Positions 52,566 through 60,929 of a stretch of 64,000 nt of DNA are shown piece by piece (position 1 is the first letter of the stretch; every line of letters begins with the position of its first letter). Origin of the DNA: an uncultured Kineothrix sp. GTDB taxonomy: Bacteria; Bacillota; Clostridia; Lachnospirales; Lachnospiraceae. A model generated the notes under the pieces. It did no database searches, was not told the DNA's origin, and saw only the letters and a program-made list of their open reading frames with translations. The position numbers were made by a program, and so were the translations under genes. The stretch is from assembly GCA_910588855.1 (NCBI GenBank), contig CAJUSR010000007.1:107537-171536 (forward strand). The letters run 5' to 3'.

Positions 52566-53165
52566 TTGGGTGAGGAACAATTTGAGCTGTGTATGGCAGC
52601 TATGGTTAAGGGGGATAAGCAGGGGCTGAGAATGGTCTATGAGTCTTATTCAGGGTATGTCTATACAGTGGTTTATGGTATATTGGGGAATAGGGAAAAT
52701 GCGGAAGACGTAACCAGCGAGTTCTTTATAAGGCTTTGGGAAAAAGCAGTGCAGTATAAGCCGGGCAGGGGACACAGGGGTTATTTGGCGGCGATGGCAA
52801 GGAATATGGCAGTGGATTATCTGCGGAAATACAAAAAGGAAGAGCTGACTGCCGCAATTCATGATTTGGAAAATGAGGATGACGAAGAAGGAAAAAAGAG
52901 ATATTGGAAAGTGCGTAAAAGCGGCAGGAGGGCAGAGGAACTCCGGACAGAAGATATGGAAAGCGAAGTGATTGGGAATTTGGCGCTGGAAGAGGTTTTG
53001 CTCCTTTTAAAGCCGGGGGAACGGCAGATAGTGGATATGAAAGTGCTGGGTGGACTGACATTTAAAGAGATAGCAAAATTGTTGTCTTTGCCGATGGGAA
53101 CTGTTTCTTGGAAGTATCAGAATGCCATGAAGAAATTGCGGAGGTGCGGATATGAAGAGTTTTGA
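52566..53165 (+). CDS. Sigma-70 family RNA polymerase sigma factor (ECF type)
   Basis: The 199-residue protein has region 2 (about 20-85; YGILGNRENAEDVTSEFFIRLWE, then NMAVDYLRKYKKEE) and region 4 (about 140-195; ALEEVLLLLKPGERQIVDMKVLGG and PMGTVSWKYQNAMKKL as helix-turn-helix). Between them is a 45-residue charged linker. The likely start is TTG 52566 with GAGGAG upstream; in-frame ATGs at codons 10 and 13 are alternatives. The next gene, with one membrane helix, overlaps it by 14 bp, the usual sigma/anti-sigma arrangement. Confidence 0.9.
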   Translation: MGEEQFELCMAAMVKGDKQGLRMVYESYSGYVYTVVYGILGNRENAEDVTSEFFIRLWEKAVQYKPGRGHRGYLAAMARNMAVDYLRKYKKEELTAAIHDLENEDDEEGKKRYWKVRKSGRRAEELRTEDMESEVIGNLALEEVLLLLKPGERQIVDMKVLGGLTFKEIAKLLSLPMGTVSWKYQNAMKKLRRCGYEEF

Positions 53166-53814
53166 AAAAGAATATAGAAAAATGATTCAAAAAGAAGCCC
53201 CCGACTTCTGGAACAAGATTGAAGCGGAACTGGCGGACAGGGAAAGTACGCTTTCCGTTATGACAGGCGACAGGGAAAAGATAAAACAAAAAAAATGGCT
53301 GGCCGGAGGAAACGTATGGAGATATGCAGGAATTGCTGCGGCATGCTTTTGCGTCGTTATCCTTTTTCATCAATGGCAGACAACATTGGAAAAACGCTCC
53401 GGAATGAGCGGAACGCCGGTAGAAGAAACAGCTTCAAAAGAAACGACGGATACGGGAAATGATTGGGAAAAAGCAGTGCAAGCAGAAGGAGCTATGCAAG
53501 CAGAAGGAGCAGTGCAAGCAGAAGGGGCTATGCTGGAAGAAGGGTTGGAAGAGACGGTAAGTGCAGTCGGATTGGAAGATGGAACGGTTATCGGGGGGCT
53601 GGATGTAAAAATAGTGGAAGCCACACAAATGAAATACCACAGCCTGTATCGGGCTATTGTTTTGGAGGATAGGAGCGGGGTGCTTCAGACAGGGGATGAA
53701 ATAATGGTTATGGCAGAAAGGAATGGGGCGGAAGAGATAGAGGAAGGAGGCACATATTGCATTTCCGTAGCATATGATTCACAGTCCGAGGTCGCGTTTC
53801 ATCTGATGGACTGA
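53152..53814 (+). CDS. Probable anti-sigma factor, single-pass membrane protein
   Basis: The 220-residue protein has a cytosolic N-terminal 45 residues, one helix (about 60-78) and an extracytoplasmic part. Three 6-residue repeats QAEGA(M/V) lie at about 110-127, encoded by 18-bp DNA repeats (53479-53532), followed by a small conserved-looking C-terminal domain (about 145-220). No zinc-binding anti-sigma motif is visible. Overlap with the sigma gene suggests it holds that factor at the membrane. The protein family is not recognised. Confidence 0.65.
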   Translation: MKSFEKEYRKMIQKEAPDFWNKIEAELADRESTLSVMTGDREKIKQKKWLAGGNVWRYAGIAAACFCVVILFHQWQTTLEKRSGMSGTPVEETASKETTDTGNDWEKAVQAEGAMQAEGAVQAEGAMLEEGLEETVSAVGLEDGTVIGGLDVKIVEATQMKYHSLYRAIVLEDRSGVLQTGDEIMVMAERNGAEEIEEGGTYCISVAYDSQSEVAFHLMD

Positions 53815-53826
53815 GAGGGGAATCGC

Positions 53827-54468
53827 CTATATCTGGGTTACATCAAAAATAACCTTTCCGTTTTTATCGTAAACTTTCAGGCAATCCCTGCTTATCCATT
53901 GGATTTCTCCTAAATATTGACGATATATCCAGAAAGATGGTTCTGTTTTTATAAGTTCTATTTTATGAATTACTTTTTTATTTTGGGTAATGATGAGGGA
54001 AATAACCGCCCTATCTATGGTTTGTACTACCCTGAGAGAAGCAAATTTGTTTTCTGAAAGGAATTGGAAAGGCTTTCCGTACATCCACTGGTTTTTATAA
54101 TTCCTGGAAATAATATCGTTGCGTAAAAAGTCGAAATATGGAAGGTTCCACCCCCATTGTTTTCCTATGAATAAAATAGACTGATGGATAAGGTTTAGGT
54201 AAAAATAGCTTTTTTCTTTTGGGGATAGGGATTGGAAATGAGACGAATGAAAAGGCATTTGCAGGGAAATATACCCATTTTGGCAGGATTGTATGAACGG
54301 ATGCCTTATTTTTTCGTTGCAGGAAATATTCAGTTTTTTGCAGTTGTCATTATCGTAAAATTTTAACTGGCGCAAATACATATCAATAATGTGCGAGCTT
54401 TCAGACCGGATGGTTTCCGTTAATTCACTGTCATTTTCAGACCGGATATCTATATTGTTGAACCGCAT
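53827..54468 (-). CDS. Unknown protein
   Basis: This 213-residue soluble protein, rich in Ile, Asn, Lys and aromatic residues, has no signal or membrane segment. A strong ribosome site (GGGGGA, 3 bp before the ATG) supports it as real. Codon use is more AT-rich than that of neighbouring genes, which hints at separate acquisition. No motif is recognised. It converges on the anti-sigma gene with 12 bp between. Confidence 0.55.
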   Translation of the reverse strand: MRFNNIDIRSENDSELTETIRSESSHIIDMYLRQLKFYDNDNCKKLNISCNEKIRHPFIQSCQNGYISLQMPFHSSHFQSLSPKEKSYFYLNLIHQSILFIGKQWGWNLPYFDFLRNDIISRNYKNQWMYGKPFQFLSENKFASLRVVQTIDRAVISLIITQNKKVIHKIELIKTEPSFWIYRQYLGEIQWISRDCLKVYDKNGKVIFDVTQI

Positions 54469-54644
54469 AAATCCCCCTTGGATATTGGCATTTCAATCGG
54501 ATGCTTAAAATTTATTCTACTATAGTTTCTGCTTTTTTACCACCGGTTTATTCCCGCGAGCAATGAGCCAAGTGGCTGCTTGCAGACATTTGGCGACTGC
54601 CGCGAGGGTCAAATACCCCGCTGCTCTGCAGCGCTGCAAGTTTG

Positions 54645-54675
54645 ATACCCCGTTGCTTGCAGCGGGGTCTTTGAT
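54645..54675. terminator. GC-rich hairpin, possible terminator
   Basis: ACCCCG (54647-54652) pairs with CGGGGT (54663-54668), then CTTTGATT. A related CCCCG...GCAG hairpin lies just upstream (54614-54640). These may be a REP-like repeat and not a true terminator. Confidence 0.45.
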
Positions 54676-54889
54676 TGCTTTGCTGATATAAATGGAAGGA
54701 AGCTGTTGCTGTCTGCAATGGAAAAACGTGGGAACAAAGATAATTGGGATAAGATAATTAGGATAAGATAATAAGGATAAAATGATATGGATAGAAAAAG
54801 CATTGGATAGACAAAGCTACGGGGATATTTATGTTTGGAATGCAAGTCTGGGATTAGCCTGCTTATGAGTGGTTTCAGGAGAGGAGAAA

Positions 54890-55245
54890 GTAGAACAAAA
54901 AGGTAGGAAGAGAAAAGGATAGGAATAGAAAAGGGTAGGAAGAGAAAGGGACAGGAATAGAAAAGGGCAGGAAGAAAAAAGGATAGGAATAGAAAAGGGT
55001 AGGAAGAGAAAGGGACAGGAATAGAAAAGGGCAGGAAGAAAAAAGGATAGGAATAGAAAAGGACAGGAAGAAAAAGGGATAGGAATAGAAAAGGGCAGGA
55101 ACAGAAAAGGGCAGGAACAGAAAAGGGATAGGAATAGAAAAAGGGAAGGAATAGAATAGTGCAGGAATAAAGAAGAGAAAGGAAGAAAAAAGCGGCGGAA
55201 AGAAAAGGGATAGGAAGAGAAAAGGACAAGAAGAAAAAAGAGGCG
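54890..55245 (+). repeat. Purine-rich degenerate tandem repeat (about 355 bp)
   Basis: The plus strand is nearly all A and G, in about twenty units of the form AGAAAAGGRYAGGAA(T/G)AG, 15-16 bp each. Larger 63-bp blocks are repeated within it (for example 54919 and 54982). Stops in all plus frames show it is not coding. It abuts the start of the YgjP-like gene at 55250. Confidence 0.85.
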
Positions 55246-55249
55246 GATT

Positions 55250-55933
55250 ATGAAAATATATATTTCGGGAATTGGTATGGAAGTCCGGAGAAAGAAAATA
55301 AAGAACCTTTATTTATCGATAAAGCCACCGGATGGAAGGGTAGAAATATCCGCCCCTCTGTCCATGCCTGATAAAATGATTGAAGATTTTGTAAGAGGGA
55401 AGTTGGAGTGGATAAGAAGGAAAAGGAAAAAATATGAGGAAGCATGCCCGGAAAAAGAACGGCAATATGAATCCGGGGAAATATTATATGTATGGGGGAA
55501 GCCGTACCGATTGGTTTATCAGGAGGGCGGGCGGAAGAACTCCTTTGAGCTGTGCGGGGATGAAGGGATATTATCCATGCGGAGTGGCAGTACCGTGAAG
55601 CAAAGGGAGGCTTATCTGCGGGAGCAATACCGCTTCATGCTGAAAGAAGAGGTGGTCCGGCTTCTTCCTGAATGGGAAATGAAGACAGGGCTATATTGCA
55701 ATTCCTGGCGGACAAAGCAAATGAAGACCCGTTGGGGAACATGCAATACCACGCAAAAAAGAGTATGGTTTAACGTCCAGTTGGCAGAAAAGCCGAAGGA
55801 ATGCCTGGAATATGTCATTTTGCATGAGCTGGCACATCTTAAGGTGAGCAACCACGGCATGGCATTTAGGGCAATTATGGATAAATATATGCCTCAGTGG
55901 CAGGAGGTGAAAAAGAAGCTGAACGGCGGCTGA
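55250..55933 (+). CDS. YgjP-like/SprT-type zinc metallopeptidase
   Basis: The 227-residue protein carries the zinc motif H192-E-L-A-H196 in YVILHELAHLKVSNHG, with a third His after NH, and the family segment MKTRWGTCNTTQKRVWFNVQL. This is the M48-like DUF45/YgjP family, for which no substrate is established. The ribosome site is AGAGGCGG at the very end of the purine-rich tract, so that tract lies in its promoter or leader. Confidence 0.88.
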   Translation: MKIYISGIGMEVRRKKIKNLYLSIKPPDGRVEISAPLSMPDKMIEDFVRGKLEWIRRKRKKYEEACPEKERQYESGEILYVWGKPYRLVYQEGGRKNSFELCGDEGILSMRSGSTVKQREAYLREQYRFMLKEEVVRLLPEWEMKTGLYCNSWRTKQMKTRWGTCNTTQKRVWFNVQLAEKPKECLEYVILHELAHLKVSNHGMAFRAIMDKYMPQWQEVKKKLNGG

Positions 55934-56007
55934 TTTTTGTTTTTCACATCCAAGTTCCAATGGGAAATTACATAATTCGATTGAAGTGGTAAAAAGATGC
56001 GGATATA

Positions 56008-56646
56008 ATGGAAGAAGAAAAATGGATGGAGCTGGGGCGGAAGATGCTGTACGATAAAGATATCAGAGAACCTCTCTTCGATTTTTTGGAAGAGACCTAT
56101 GGAAAGGTCAGAATATTAGAAGAAAAAACGATAGGGAAGTCAAGGGCGGATGTGGTTATGGTGACGCCGGAGAGCTTATATGGTATTGAGATAAAAAGCG
56201 ATGCGGATACTTATGTGAGGCTGGGGAAACAGGTGAAAGATTATAATTTGTTTTACGATTATAATTATGTAGCGGTGGGGACGAGCCACGCGCTGCATGT
56301 GGAAGAACATATCCCGGAGTGGTGGGGAATCATTACAGTAGAGCAGGCGGAAACTATGGTAGATTTTTATATCCTGCGCAGACCCGCGAAAAACCCGGAA
56401 ATGAACTGGAAGAAAAAGCTAAGTATTCTGTGGCGGCCGGAGCTTGCCCATATTCAGGAATTAAACGGTTTGCACAAATATAAAGAGAAAAGCAAACTTT
56501 TTGTAATGGGGAGGATTCTGGAGAAAGTGCCGGAGGAGACGTTGCAGAGGCAGCTTTGCGAAGAACTGTTTGAAAGGGATTACACTGCAATTACGGAAGA
56601 AATACGGAAATATAGAAGAAAGAACAGGAGAAAAAATGAGAAATAA
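56008..56646 (+). CDS. PD-(D/E)XK nuclease-like protein (sce7726/MmcB-like)
   Basis: The 212-residue protein has the nuclease core GKSRADVVMV, then YGIEIKSDADTYVRLGKQVKDY. The Asp of RAD and the Glu and Lys of EIK fit a PD-(D/E)XK active site, as in sce7726/MmcB-like proteins of unknown or DNA-repair role. The C-terminal 80 residues are helical and basic. The ribosome site is weak. A small ORF with a better ribosome site overlaps its end by 11 bp. Confidence 0.7.
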   Translation: MEEEKWMELGRKMLYDKDIREPLFDFLEETYGKVRILEEKTIGKSRADVVMVTPESLYGIEIKSDADTYVRLGKQVKDYNLFYDYNYVAVGTSHALHVEEHIPEWWGIITVEQAETMVDFYILRRPAKNPEMNWKKKLSILWRPELAHIQELNGLHKYKEKSKLFVMGRILEKVPEETLQRQLCEELFERDYTAITEEIRKYRRKNRRKNEK

Positions 56647-56755
56647 AAAGTTTCAATCCAAAGTTTGTGTCTGTGCGGTGCCTGCAAACTCAACGTACGC
56701 AGAGTCAGCAACCTTGATGTGTGCAAAAAGCTGTGCAGGAAGAGGGATAGAGTGA
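56636..56755 (+). CDS. Possible 39-residue Cys-containing small protein
   Basis: An ATG at 56636 follows CAGGAG at ideal spacing within the end of the nuclease-like gene. The 39-residue frame carries CVC near its start and CAKSC near its end. No family is recognised; it lacks the six-cysteine pattern of SCIFF peptides. Hairpins follow at 56784-56866. It may be chance. Confidence 0.3.
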   Translation: MRNKKFQSKVCVCAVPANSTYAESATLMCAKSCAGRGIE

Positions 56756-56783
56756 AAAATCAGCTCGATAGATGATTTTATCA

Positions 56784-56866
56784 CATGGCTATTTGTGCCG
56801 GAGCGTCACAAATAAGCACTGACGGTAGACGTAAATTTGAGATTTGTGACTTTGCGGCAGCAAAGT
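56784..56866. repeat. Paired short hairpins
   Basis: TATTTGTG pairs with CACAAATA across a 9-nt loop (56787-56811), and GACTTTG with CAAAGTC across 6 nt (56848-56867). A third TTTGTGA copy lies between them. They may end the preceding transcript. Confidence 0.45.
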
Positions 56867-56907
56867 CATGCCCCTAGTCGCGTAAACGATCCGGAATGGA
56901 GGTTAAT

Positions 56908-58230
56908 ATGATTAAAAATAGAAAAGCGTTAAGGATAGGATGGATTGTTTTTTTACTGCTGTTATGTTGTGGATGTGGGAAAAAAGAGGAAAATGGGTCT
57001 ACAAGCGGAAGCGTGGTGGATTTGATGGAGGGGATTGAGGAAGACAGGATGGGGGATATGGAAGATACCTCGGAAGGAGGTGTGGATTTGAAGGCGGAAA
57101 ATAATTTTTTTATAGAAGATACGACGGACTTTGCAATCGAGCTGCTGAAAGAAAGTGTGAAAGGAAAGAGCGGGGAAAATATAATGTTATCGCCGGTATC
57201 GGTGACTTCAGCCCTTGCTATGGCGGCGAACGGAGCCAGGGGGAATACGCTTGACCAGATGCTTTCCGCATTTGCCGGGCATCAGGATATGGACAGCTTC
57301 AACCGCAATTGGGGAAAGTGGACGGAAGGGCTTACCAACACGGAAGAAGCCTGCTTGCAGTTCGCCAATGCTATCTGGGTGCAGGAAAATGAGGAAAAGC
57401 TGTCGGTGGAAGAGGATTTTTTGAAGCAGAACGTATTCTTTTATGATGCAGATATTTATAAGGCAGTTTTTGACGAGGATACATTGAAAAGTCTGAATCT
57501 ATGGGTGGAGGAAAAAACAGGCGGCAGGGTAAAGGATATTCTGGACAACATGGACGAAGAAGCGGTTATGTACCTGGTGAACACGGTAGTTTTTGATGCT
57601 GATTGGATGAAGATTTACCAACCATTTCAGGTGAGGGACAGTACCTTCACAAATGCGGCGGGAGAAAAAAAGGATGTTCCGTTTATGTATTCTACCGAAA
57701 GCTCTTATCTGGAAGACGGGAATGCAGCCGGTTTTATAAAGCCTTATAAAGAAGGGTACCGTTTTGTTGCAATTCTGCCCAATCAGGGGATAAGCCCGGA
57801 AGAATATCTGGAAACAATAGATGGGGAACATTTTTTGGATTTGTTGTCCGGGGCTAAAACGGAGGCTATTGTCAAGACAAGCGTGCCCAAATTTGAGGCG
57901 GTATATGAGGCGAAATTAAACAGTGTATTACCTTCTATGGGCATAGAAGATGCTTTTGACTGGAAAACGGCAGATTTCCGGGGGCTGGGAACTTATGTGA
58001 ATAAGAATATATATATAAACAGGATTATCCATAAAACTTTTATTTCCGTAGGCGAGCTTGGAACGGAAGCAGTAGTGGCTACGGTAGAAGAAGCAGTAGC
58101 GGAGGCGGCAGAGGAAATGGAAGAGATAGAAATCTATGAGGTTTATCTGAAACGGCCGTTCCTCTATGCGATTGTGGAAAATGAGACGAATATCCCGGTT
58201 TTCATTGGGGTTGTAAATGAAATCGGATAG
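56908..58230 (+). CDS. Serpin-family protease inhibitor, predicted lipoprotein
   Basis: The 440-residue protein has an N-terminal helix ending in a lipobox-like LLLLCCGCG (Cys 20 or 21), an acidic linker to about 60, and a full serpin fold. NIMLSPVSVTSALAMAANGARGNT, FANAIWVQ, VYLVNTV-type VMYLVNTVVFDADW and RPFLYAI are conserved serpin segments. The reactive loop begins at GTEAVVATVEEAVAEA and is unusually rich in Glu. Serpins trap serine or cysteine proteases by loop insertion. Bacterial ones in gut species may protect against host or neighbour enzymes. It starts at ATG 56908 behind GGAGG. Confidence 0.9.
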   Translation: MIKNRKALRIGWIVFLLLLCCGCGKKEENGSTSGSVVDLMEGIEEDRMGDMEDTSEGGVDLKAENNFFIEDTTDFAIELLKESVKGKSGENIMLSPVSVTSALAMAANGARGNTLDQMLSAFAGHQDMDSFNRNWGKWTEGLTNTEEACLQFANAIWVQENEEKLSVEEDFLKQNVFFYDADIYKAVFDEDTLKSLNLWVEEKTGGRVKDILDNMDEEAVMYLVNTVVFDADWMKIYQPFQVRDSTFTNAAGEKKDVPFMYSTESSYLEDGNAAGFIKPYKEGYRFVAILPNQGISPEEYLETIDGEHFLDLLSGAKTEAIVKTSVPKFEAVYEAKLNSVLPSMGIEDAFDWKTADFRGLGTYVNKNIYINRIIHKTFISVGELGTEAVVATVEEAVAEAAEEMEEIEIYEVYLKRPFLYAIVENETNIPVFIGVVNEIG

Positions 58231-58314
58231 ACCTTTCGGAACCGGGCGGTATGTGGTAAAATAAAACAGGAAAGTCAAAAACTTTAATGGGAATAGAAAA
58301 GGGAGGGGGATGGT

Positions 58315-59268
58315 ATGCCGGAAATTGTGACGATGGGGGAATTACTTTGTGAGATTATGCGTCCTTGCGAAGGGATGGAGCTATATGAAACAGGGGATTT
58401 TAAAGGCCCGTTCCCCAGCGGTGCGCCCGGGATTTTTATTAGCACAGCGGCGAGGCTTGGCTGCTCTTCGGGGATTATCGCAGGCGTTGGGGATGATGAT
58501 TTCGGGAAAAATATTGTTGACCGGCTTAAAAAAGATGGTGTAGACTGCCGCTTTATATTGCAAAGTAAAAAAGGCTCTACGGGGGTGGCATTCGTTACTT
58601 ATTTTGCCAATGGCGACCGGAAATTTATTTTCCATATGGATAATACCCCGGCTGTGGAGCCGAAGGCGCCGGGGGATAATGGATGGATGGAAGGCACCAG
58701 ATATTTCCACATAATGGGCTGCTCGTTGATGGCTTCGGCAGCATTTGGGCAGGAGATATTAAAAACGATGAGGATGTTTCGGCAAAAAGGGACAAAAATC
58801 AGCTTTGACCCCAATGTAAGGCCCGAGCTTTTACGTGATGCAAAGGCGTTTGATATGGTACAGGAAGTATTTTGCGCATGCAATCTTTTGATGCCGGGCG
58901 TGCAGGAATTAAAAATGCTGACAAGCAAGGAAAGGATAGAGGATGCCGTGGCGGCAGCTTTTGAAAATAAAAACCTTGAAATCCTTGTTTTGAAAAACGG
59001 TTCCAAAGGCTCTTGTGTGTATACAAGAAAAGGGCTGGAATTGGAAATGGGCGTTTATCCGGTAAAACAGTTGGATGCCACGGGGGCAGGGGATAGTTTC
59101 GATGCTGCCTTTATCTGCGGATTGGTGCAAGGGAAAAGCTTAAAAGAAGCCGCACAGATGGGAGCGGCAGCAGGGGCTCTGAATGCAGCGGCGTTCGGAC
59201 CGATGGAAGGCAATATTTCGCTTGGAACGATAGAAGAAATGATTTATAGCAATACGAAGCAAATATAA
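58315..59268 (+). CDS. PfkB family carbohydrate kinase
   Basis: The 317-residue protein shows the ribokinase-family signatures. GELLCEIMRP opens it, SGAPGIFISTAARLG and GDDDFGKNI bind sugar, and DATGAGDSFDAAF carries the catalytic base at D260 with the anion hole Gly residues. The sugar is not certain: 2-keto-3-deoxygluconate, fructose or a sugar phosphate are possible. The aldolase gene starts about 100 bp on, which favours a kinase-aldolase pair acting on a ketose phosphate. Confidence 0.88.
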   Translation: MPEIVTMGELLCEIMRPCEGMELYETGDFKGPFPSGAPGIFISTAARLGCSSGIIAGVGDDDFGKNIVDRLKKDGVDCRFILQSKKGSTGVAFVTYFANGDRKFIFHMDNTPAVEPKAPGDNGWMEGTRYFHIMGCSLMASAAFGQEILKTMRMFRQKGTKISFDPNVRPELLRDAKAFDMVQEVFCACNLLMPGVQELKMLTSKERIEDAVAAAFENKNLEILVLKNGSKGSCVYTRKGLELEMGVYPVKQLDATGAGDSFDAAFICGLVQGKSLKEAAQMGAAAGALNAAAFGPMEGNISLGTIEEMIYSNTKQI

Positions 59269-59370
59269 TTTTAACGGAGGATTGCGGAACTTAAATTTAT
59301 CAGAACATTCAATAATTTATCGGATTCGCAATGGACTCATATAATTTTAATTATGGAAGGAGAAAAGGAT

Positions 59371-60219
59371 ATGTCGTTTGTTACGTCGGAAAAATTGTTA
59401 TTGGATGCCCAGAAGGGCGGTTATGCAGTGGGTGCATTCAACGTGGAAAACATGGAAATGGTGATGGCTGTGATTAAGGCGGCAGAGGAAATGAATGCAC
59501 CGTTAATGCTCCAGACAACACCGTCTACCGTAAAATATGCGGGGTTGGATTTATACTTGGCTAATGTGAAAACAGTGGCGGAGCGTGCCAGCGTGCCTGT
59601 ATGTATGCATTTGGATCATGGCGATAGCTTTGATTTGGCAATGCGTGCCCTGCGCGTAGGATATAGTTCCATAATGATTGACGGTTCTCATAGTGTGTTT
59701 GAAGAAAATATTGCGGTGACAAAGGCAGTGGTCGATGCCTGTAAACCGTCCGGGATACCGGTAGAAGCGGAACTGGGAAAAGTTGGCGGTAAAGAAGATG
59801 ATTTGGACGGCGGAAGCGGCGGATATACGGACCCGGAGGAAGCGAAAGAATTTGTGGAGCGCACAGGTGTTGGCTCTTTAGCGGTGGCGATAGGAACGGC
59901 TCATGGCGTATATAAAGGGGAGCCAAAGCTGGATTTAGACCGTCTGGCGGAAATCCGCAAAATTGTTTCCATTCCGTTGGTGCTGCATGGTGCAAGCGGT
60001 TTGTCGGAAGAAGCGGTTGCGGAAAGTATCAAGCGGGGGATTTGTAAAGTAAACTTTGCTACGGAACTGCGGATTGCTTATACGGACGGAGTGAAAGAAT
60101 ACCTGGCAGAGTATCCGGATGCCTTTGACCCGAAGAAATATGGAAAAGTAGCGATGGAACATGTAAAGGAAATTGTGAAACAACGGATAGAAATGTGCGG
60201 ATGCAACGGGAAAGCGTAA
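59371..60219 (+). CDS. Class II ketose-bisphosphate aldolase (GatY/KbaY-like)
   Basis: The 282-residue zinc enzyme has GAFNVENMEMV, then H80-L-D82-H83-G-D85 with the catalytic Asp and a zinc His, EAELGKVGG, and the phosphate-binding GTAHGVYKGEP and LHGASGLSEE. Relatives split fructose- or tagatose-bisphosphate. I start at ATG 59371 behind AAGGAG; ATG 59353 is in frame but lacks a site. With the kinase upstream and the PTS genes downstream it fits a route for a sugar imported as a phosphate. Confidence 0.9.
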   Translation: MSFVTSEKLLLDAQKGGYAVGAFNVENMEMVMAVIKAAEEMNAPLMLQTTPSTVKYAGLDLYLANVKTVAERASVPVCMHLDHGDSFDLAMRALRVGYSSIMIDGSHSVFEENIAVTKAVVDACKPSGIPVEAELGKVGGKEDDLDGGSGGYTDPEEAKEFVERTGVGSLAVAIGTAHGVYKGEPKLDLDRLAEIRKIVSIPLVLHGASGLSEEAVAESIKRGICKVNFATELRIAYTDGVKEYLAEYPDAFDPKKYGKVAMEHVKEIVKQRIEMCGCNGKA

Positions 60220-60229
60220 ACGGGCAGAC

Positions 60230-60385
60230 CTTTTGACACCCAAAAGTGTCGAAGACACTTTTTTACCATATAGGAAAGTCCTTCGCCAGAAGGACATAGA
60301 TTGAGGAAGAACCGAAGGTTCTTCATGAAGTGTCGAAGACACTTTTTTACCATATAGGAAATTCCTTCGGATTTCCCATATGGTA
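60230..60385. repeat. Hairpin repeats, copy 3, with a 34-bp direct repeat
   Basis: A 34-bp sequence containing AAGTGTC-gaa-GACACTT and a T tract occurs at 60244-60277 and 60328-60361. The block 60269-60295 equals 8737-8763. CCTTTTGACACCC (60229-60241) also occurs at 8717-8729. A CCATATAGGAAAT/ATTTCCCATATGG palindrome ends the element. Confidence 0.8.
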
Positions 60386-60449
60386 AAAAGCAATTATCGC
60401 ACTGCGGCTGAGGGGAAACATGTCGCTGTCGCGACCCGCCGCAGGCGGA

Positions 60450-60475
60450 GAATCCTGCAAGCAGGATTCTTTTTT
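60450..60475 (+). terminator. Rho-independent terminator after the aldolase gene
   Basis: GAATCCT (60450-60456) pairs with AGGATTC (60463-60469); GC-aa-GC can extend it. Six T residues follow. Confidence 0.75.
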
Positions 60476-60484
60476 ATAAGCGAA

Positions 60485-60544
60485 AATGAAAAAGAACCCT
60501 GGTTATTAGCCACAGAGTGGATGGTAACCGGGGTTCTTTTCATT
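60485..60544. repeat. Inverted repeat, 20-21 bp arms
   Basis: 60485-60505 (AATGAAAAAGAACCCTGGTTA) and 60525-60544 are near-perfect complements around a 19-bp loop, ending in TTTT on either strand. This may be a second terminator. Confidence 0.6.
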
Positions 60545-60569
60545 TATAGGGAACCTTCCGAAAAGGGGA

Positions 60570-60712
60570 TGCTCAGTATATACAAGGAGATTGCACGTTA
60601 TCCGTAAAGGAAATGCTGCGGCATTTTGGGGCAGAAGTGGGTTATGCCACAGAGGTGCCTGAAGCGTTGGATAGTGTTTTTATTTTAACAGTATTTAGAT
60701 GTACGAATTATA
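60570..60712 (+). pseudogene. Possible gene remnant
   Basis: One frame reads GDAQYIQGDCTLSVKEMLRH and continues FGAEVGYATEVPEALDSVFI before running into AT-rich sequence. It looks like real protein but has no start, ribosome site or length. The source family is not recognised. It could be a relic of a gene lost from the sugar locus, or chance. Confidence 0.25.
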
Positions 60713-60929
60713 CAAATGATTATATTAATTCTATTTATTTCTAAGCATTATATCTAATTAAAGTATAGATAATCAATAAAAAATTGTCAAAAACATGAAA
60801 AATAAATAAAAAATTTATAAATAGAGCAAACAAACTGTTGAAAAGTACAAAGACGGAAATATACCGGGGGGGGTATAATGGATGCAGTTTAAAACCATAA
60901 AGGCATAATAAGAGAAAGGAGGGACAGTC

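Larger units (their letters stand above)
54469..55249. other. Long intergenic region with hairpins and a purine-rich tract
   Basis: No gene is credited in 781 bp. 54545-54672 has several GC-rich hairpins, including AGCCA/TGGCT and ACCCCG/CGGGGT. 54890-55245 is a purine-rich repeat tract running into the ribosome site of the YgjP-like gene. TTTTTACCA near 54536 may be the promoter side of the minus-strand gene. Confidence 0.65.
60220..60929. other. Intergenic region with repeats, a terminator and a possible gene relic
   Basis: This 710-bp gap holds duplicated hairpins (60230-60385), a terminator (60450-60475) and an inverted repeat (60485-60544). A short stretch at about 60570-60712 translates without a start into a plausible protein fragment. 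AT-rich DNA follows, with TATACC-GGGGGG-GGTATA (60860-60877) just before the PTS genes. No intact gene is supported. Confidence 0.6.

Noticed and set aside
52399-52629. 76-codon frame after dapL
   Set aside because: It runs through the perfect 17-bp hairpin and overlaps the sigma factor start; its start lies within its own would-be ribosome site.
54609-55229. 206-codon minus-strand frame of repetitive Phe/Leu/Pro/Ser composition
   Set aside because: It is the complement of the purine-rich tandem repeat; the low-complexity hydrophobic product and lack of a ribosome site indicate an artefact.
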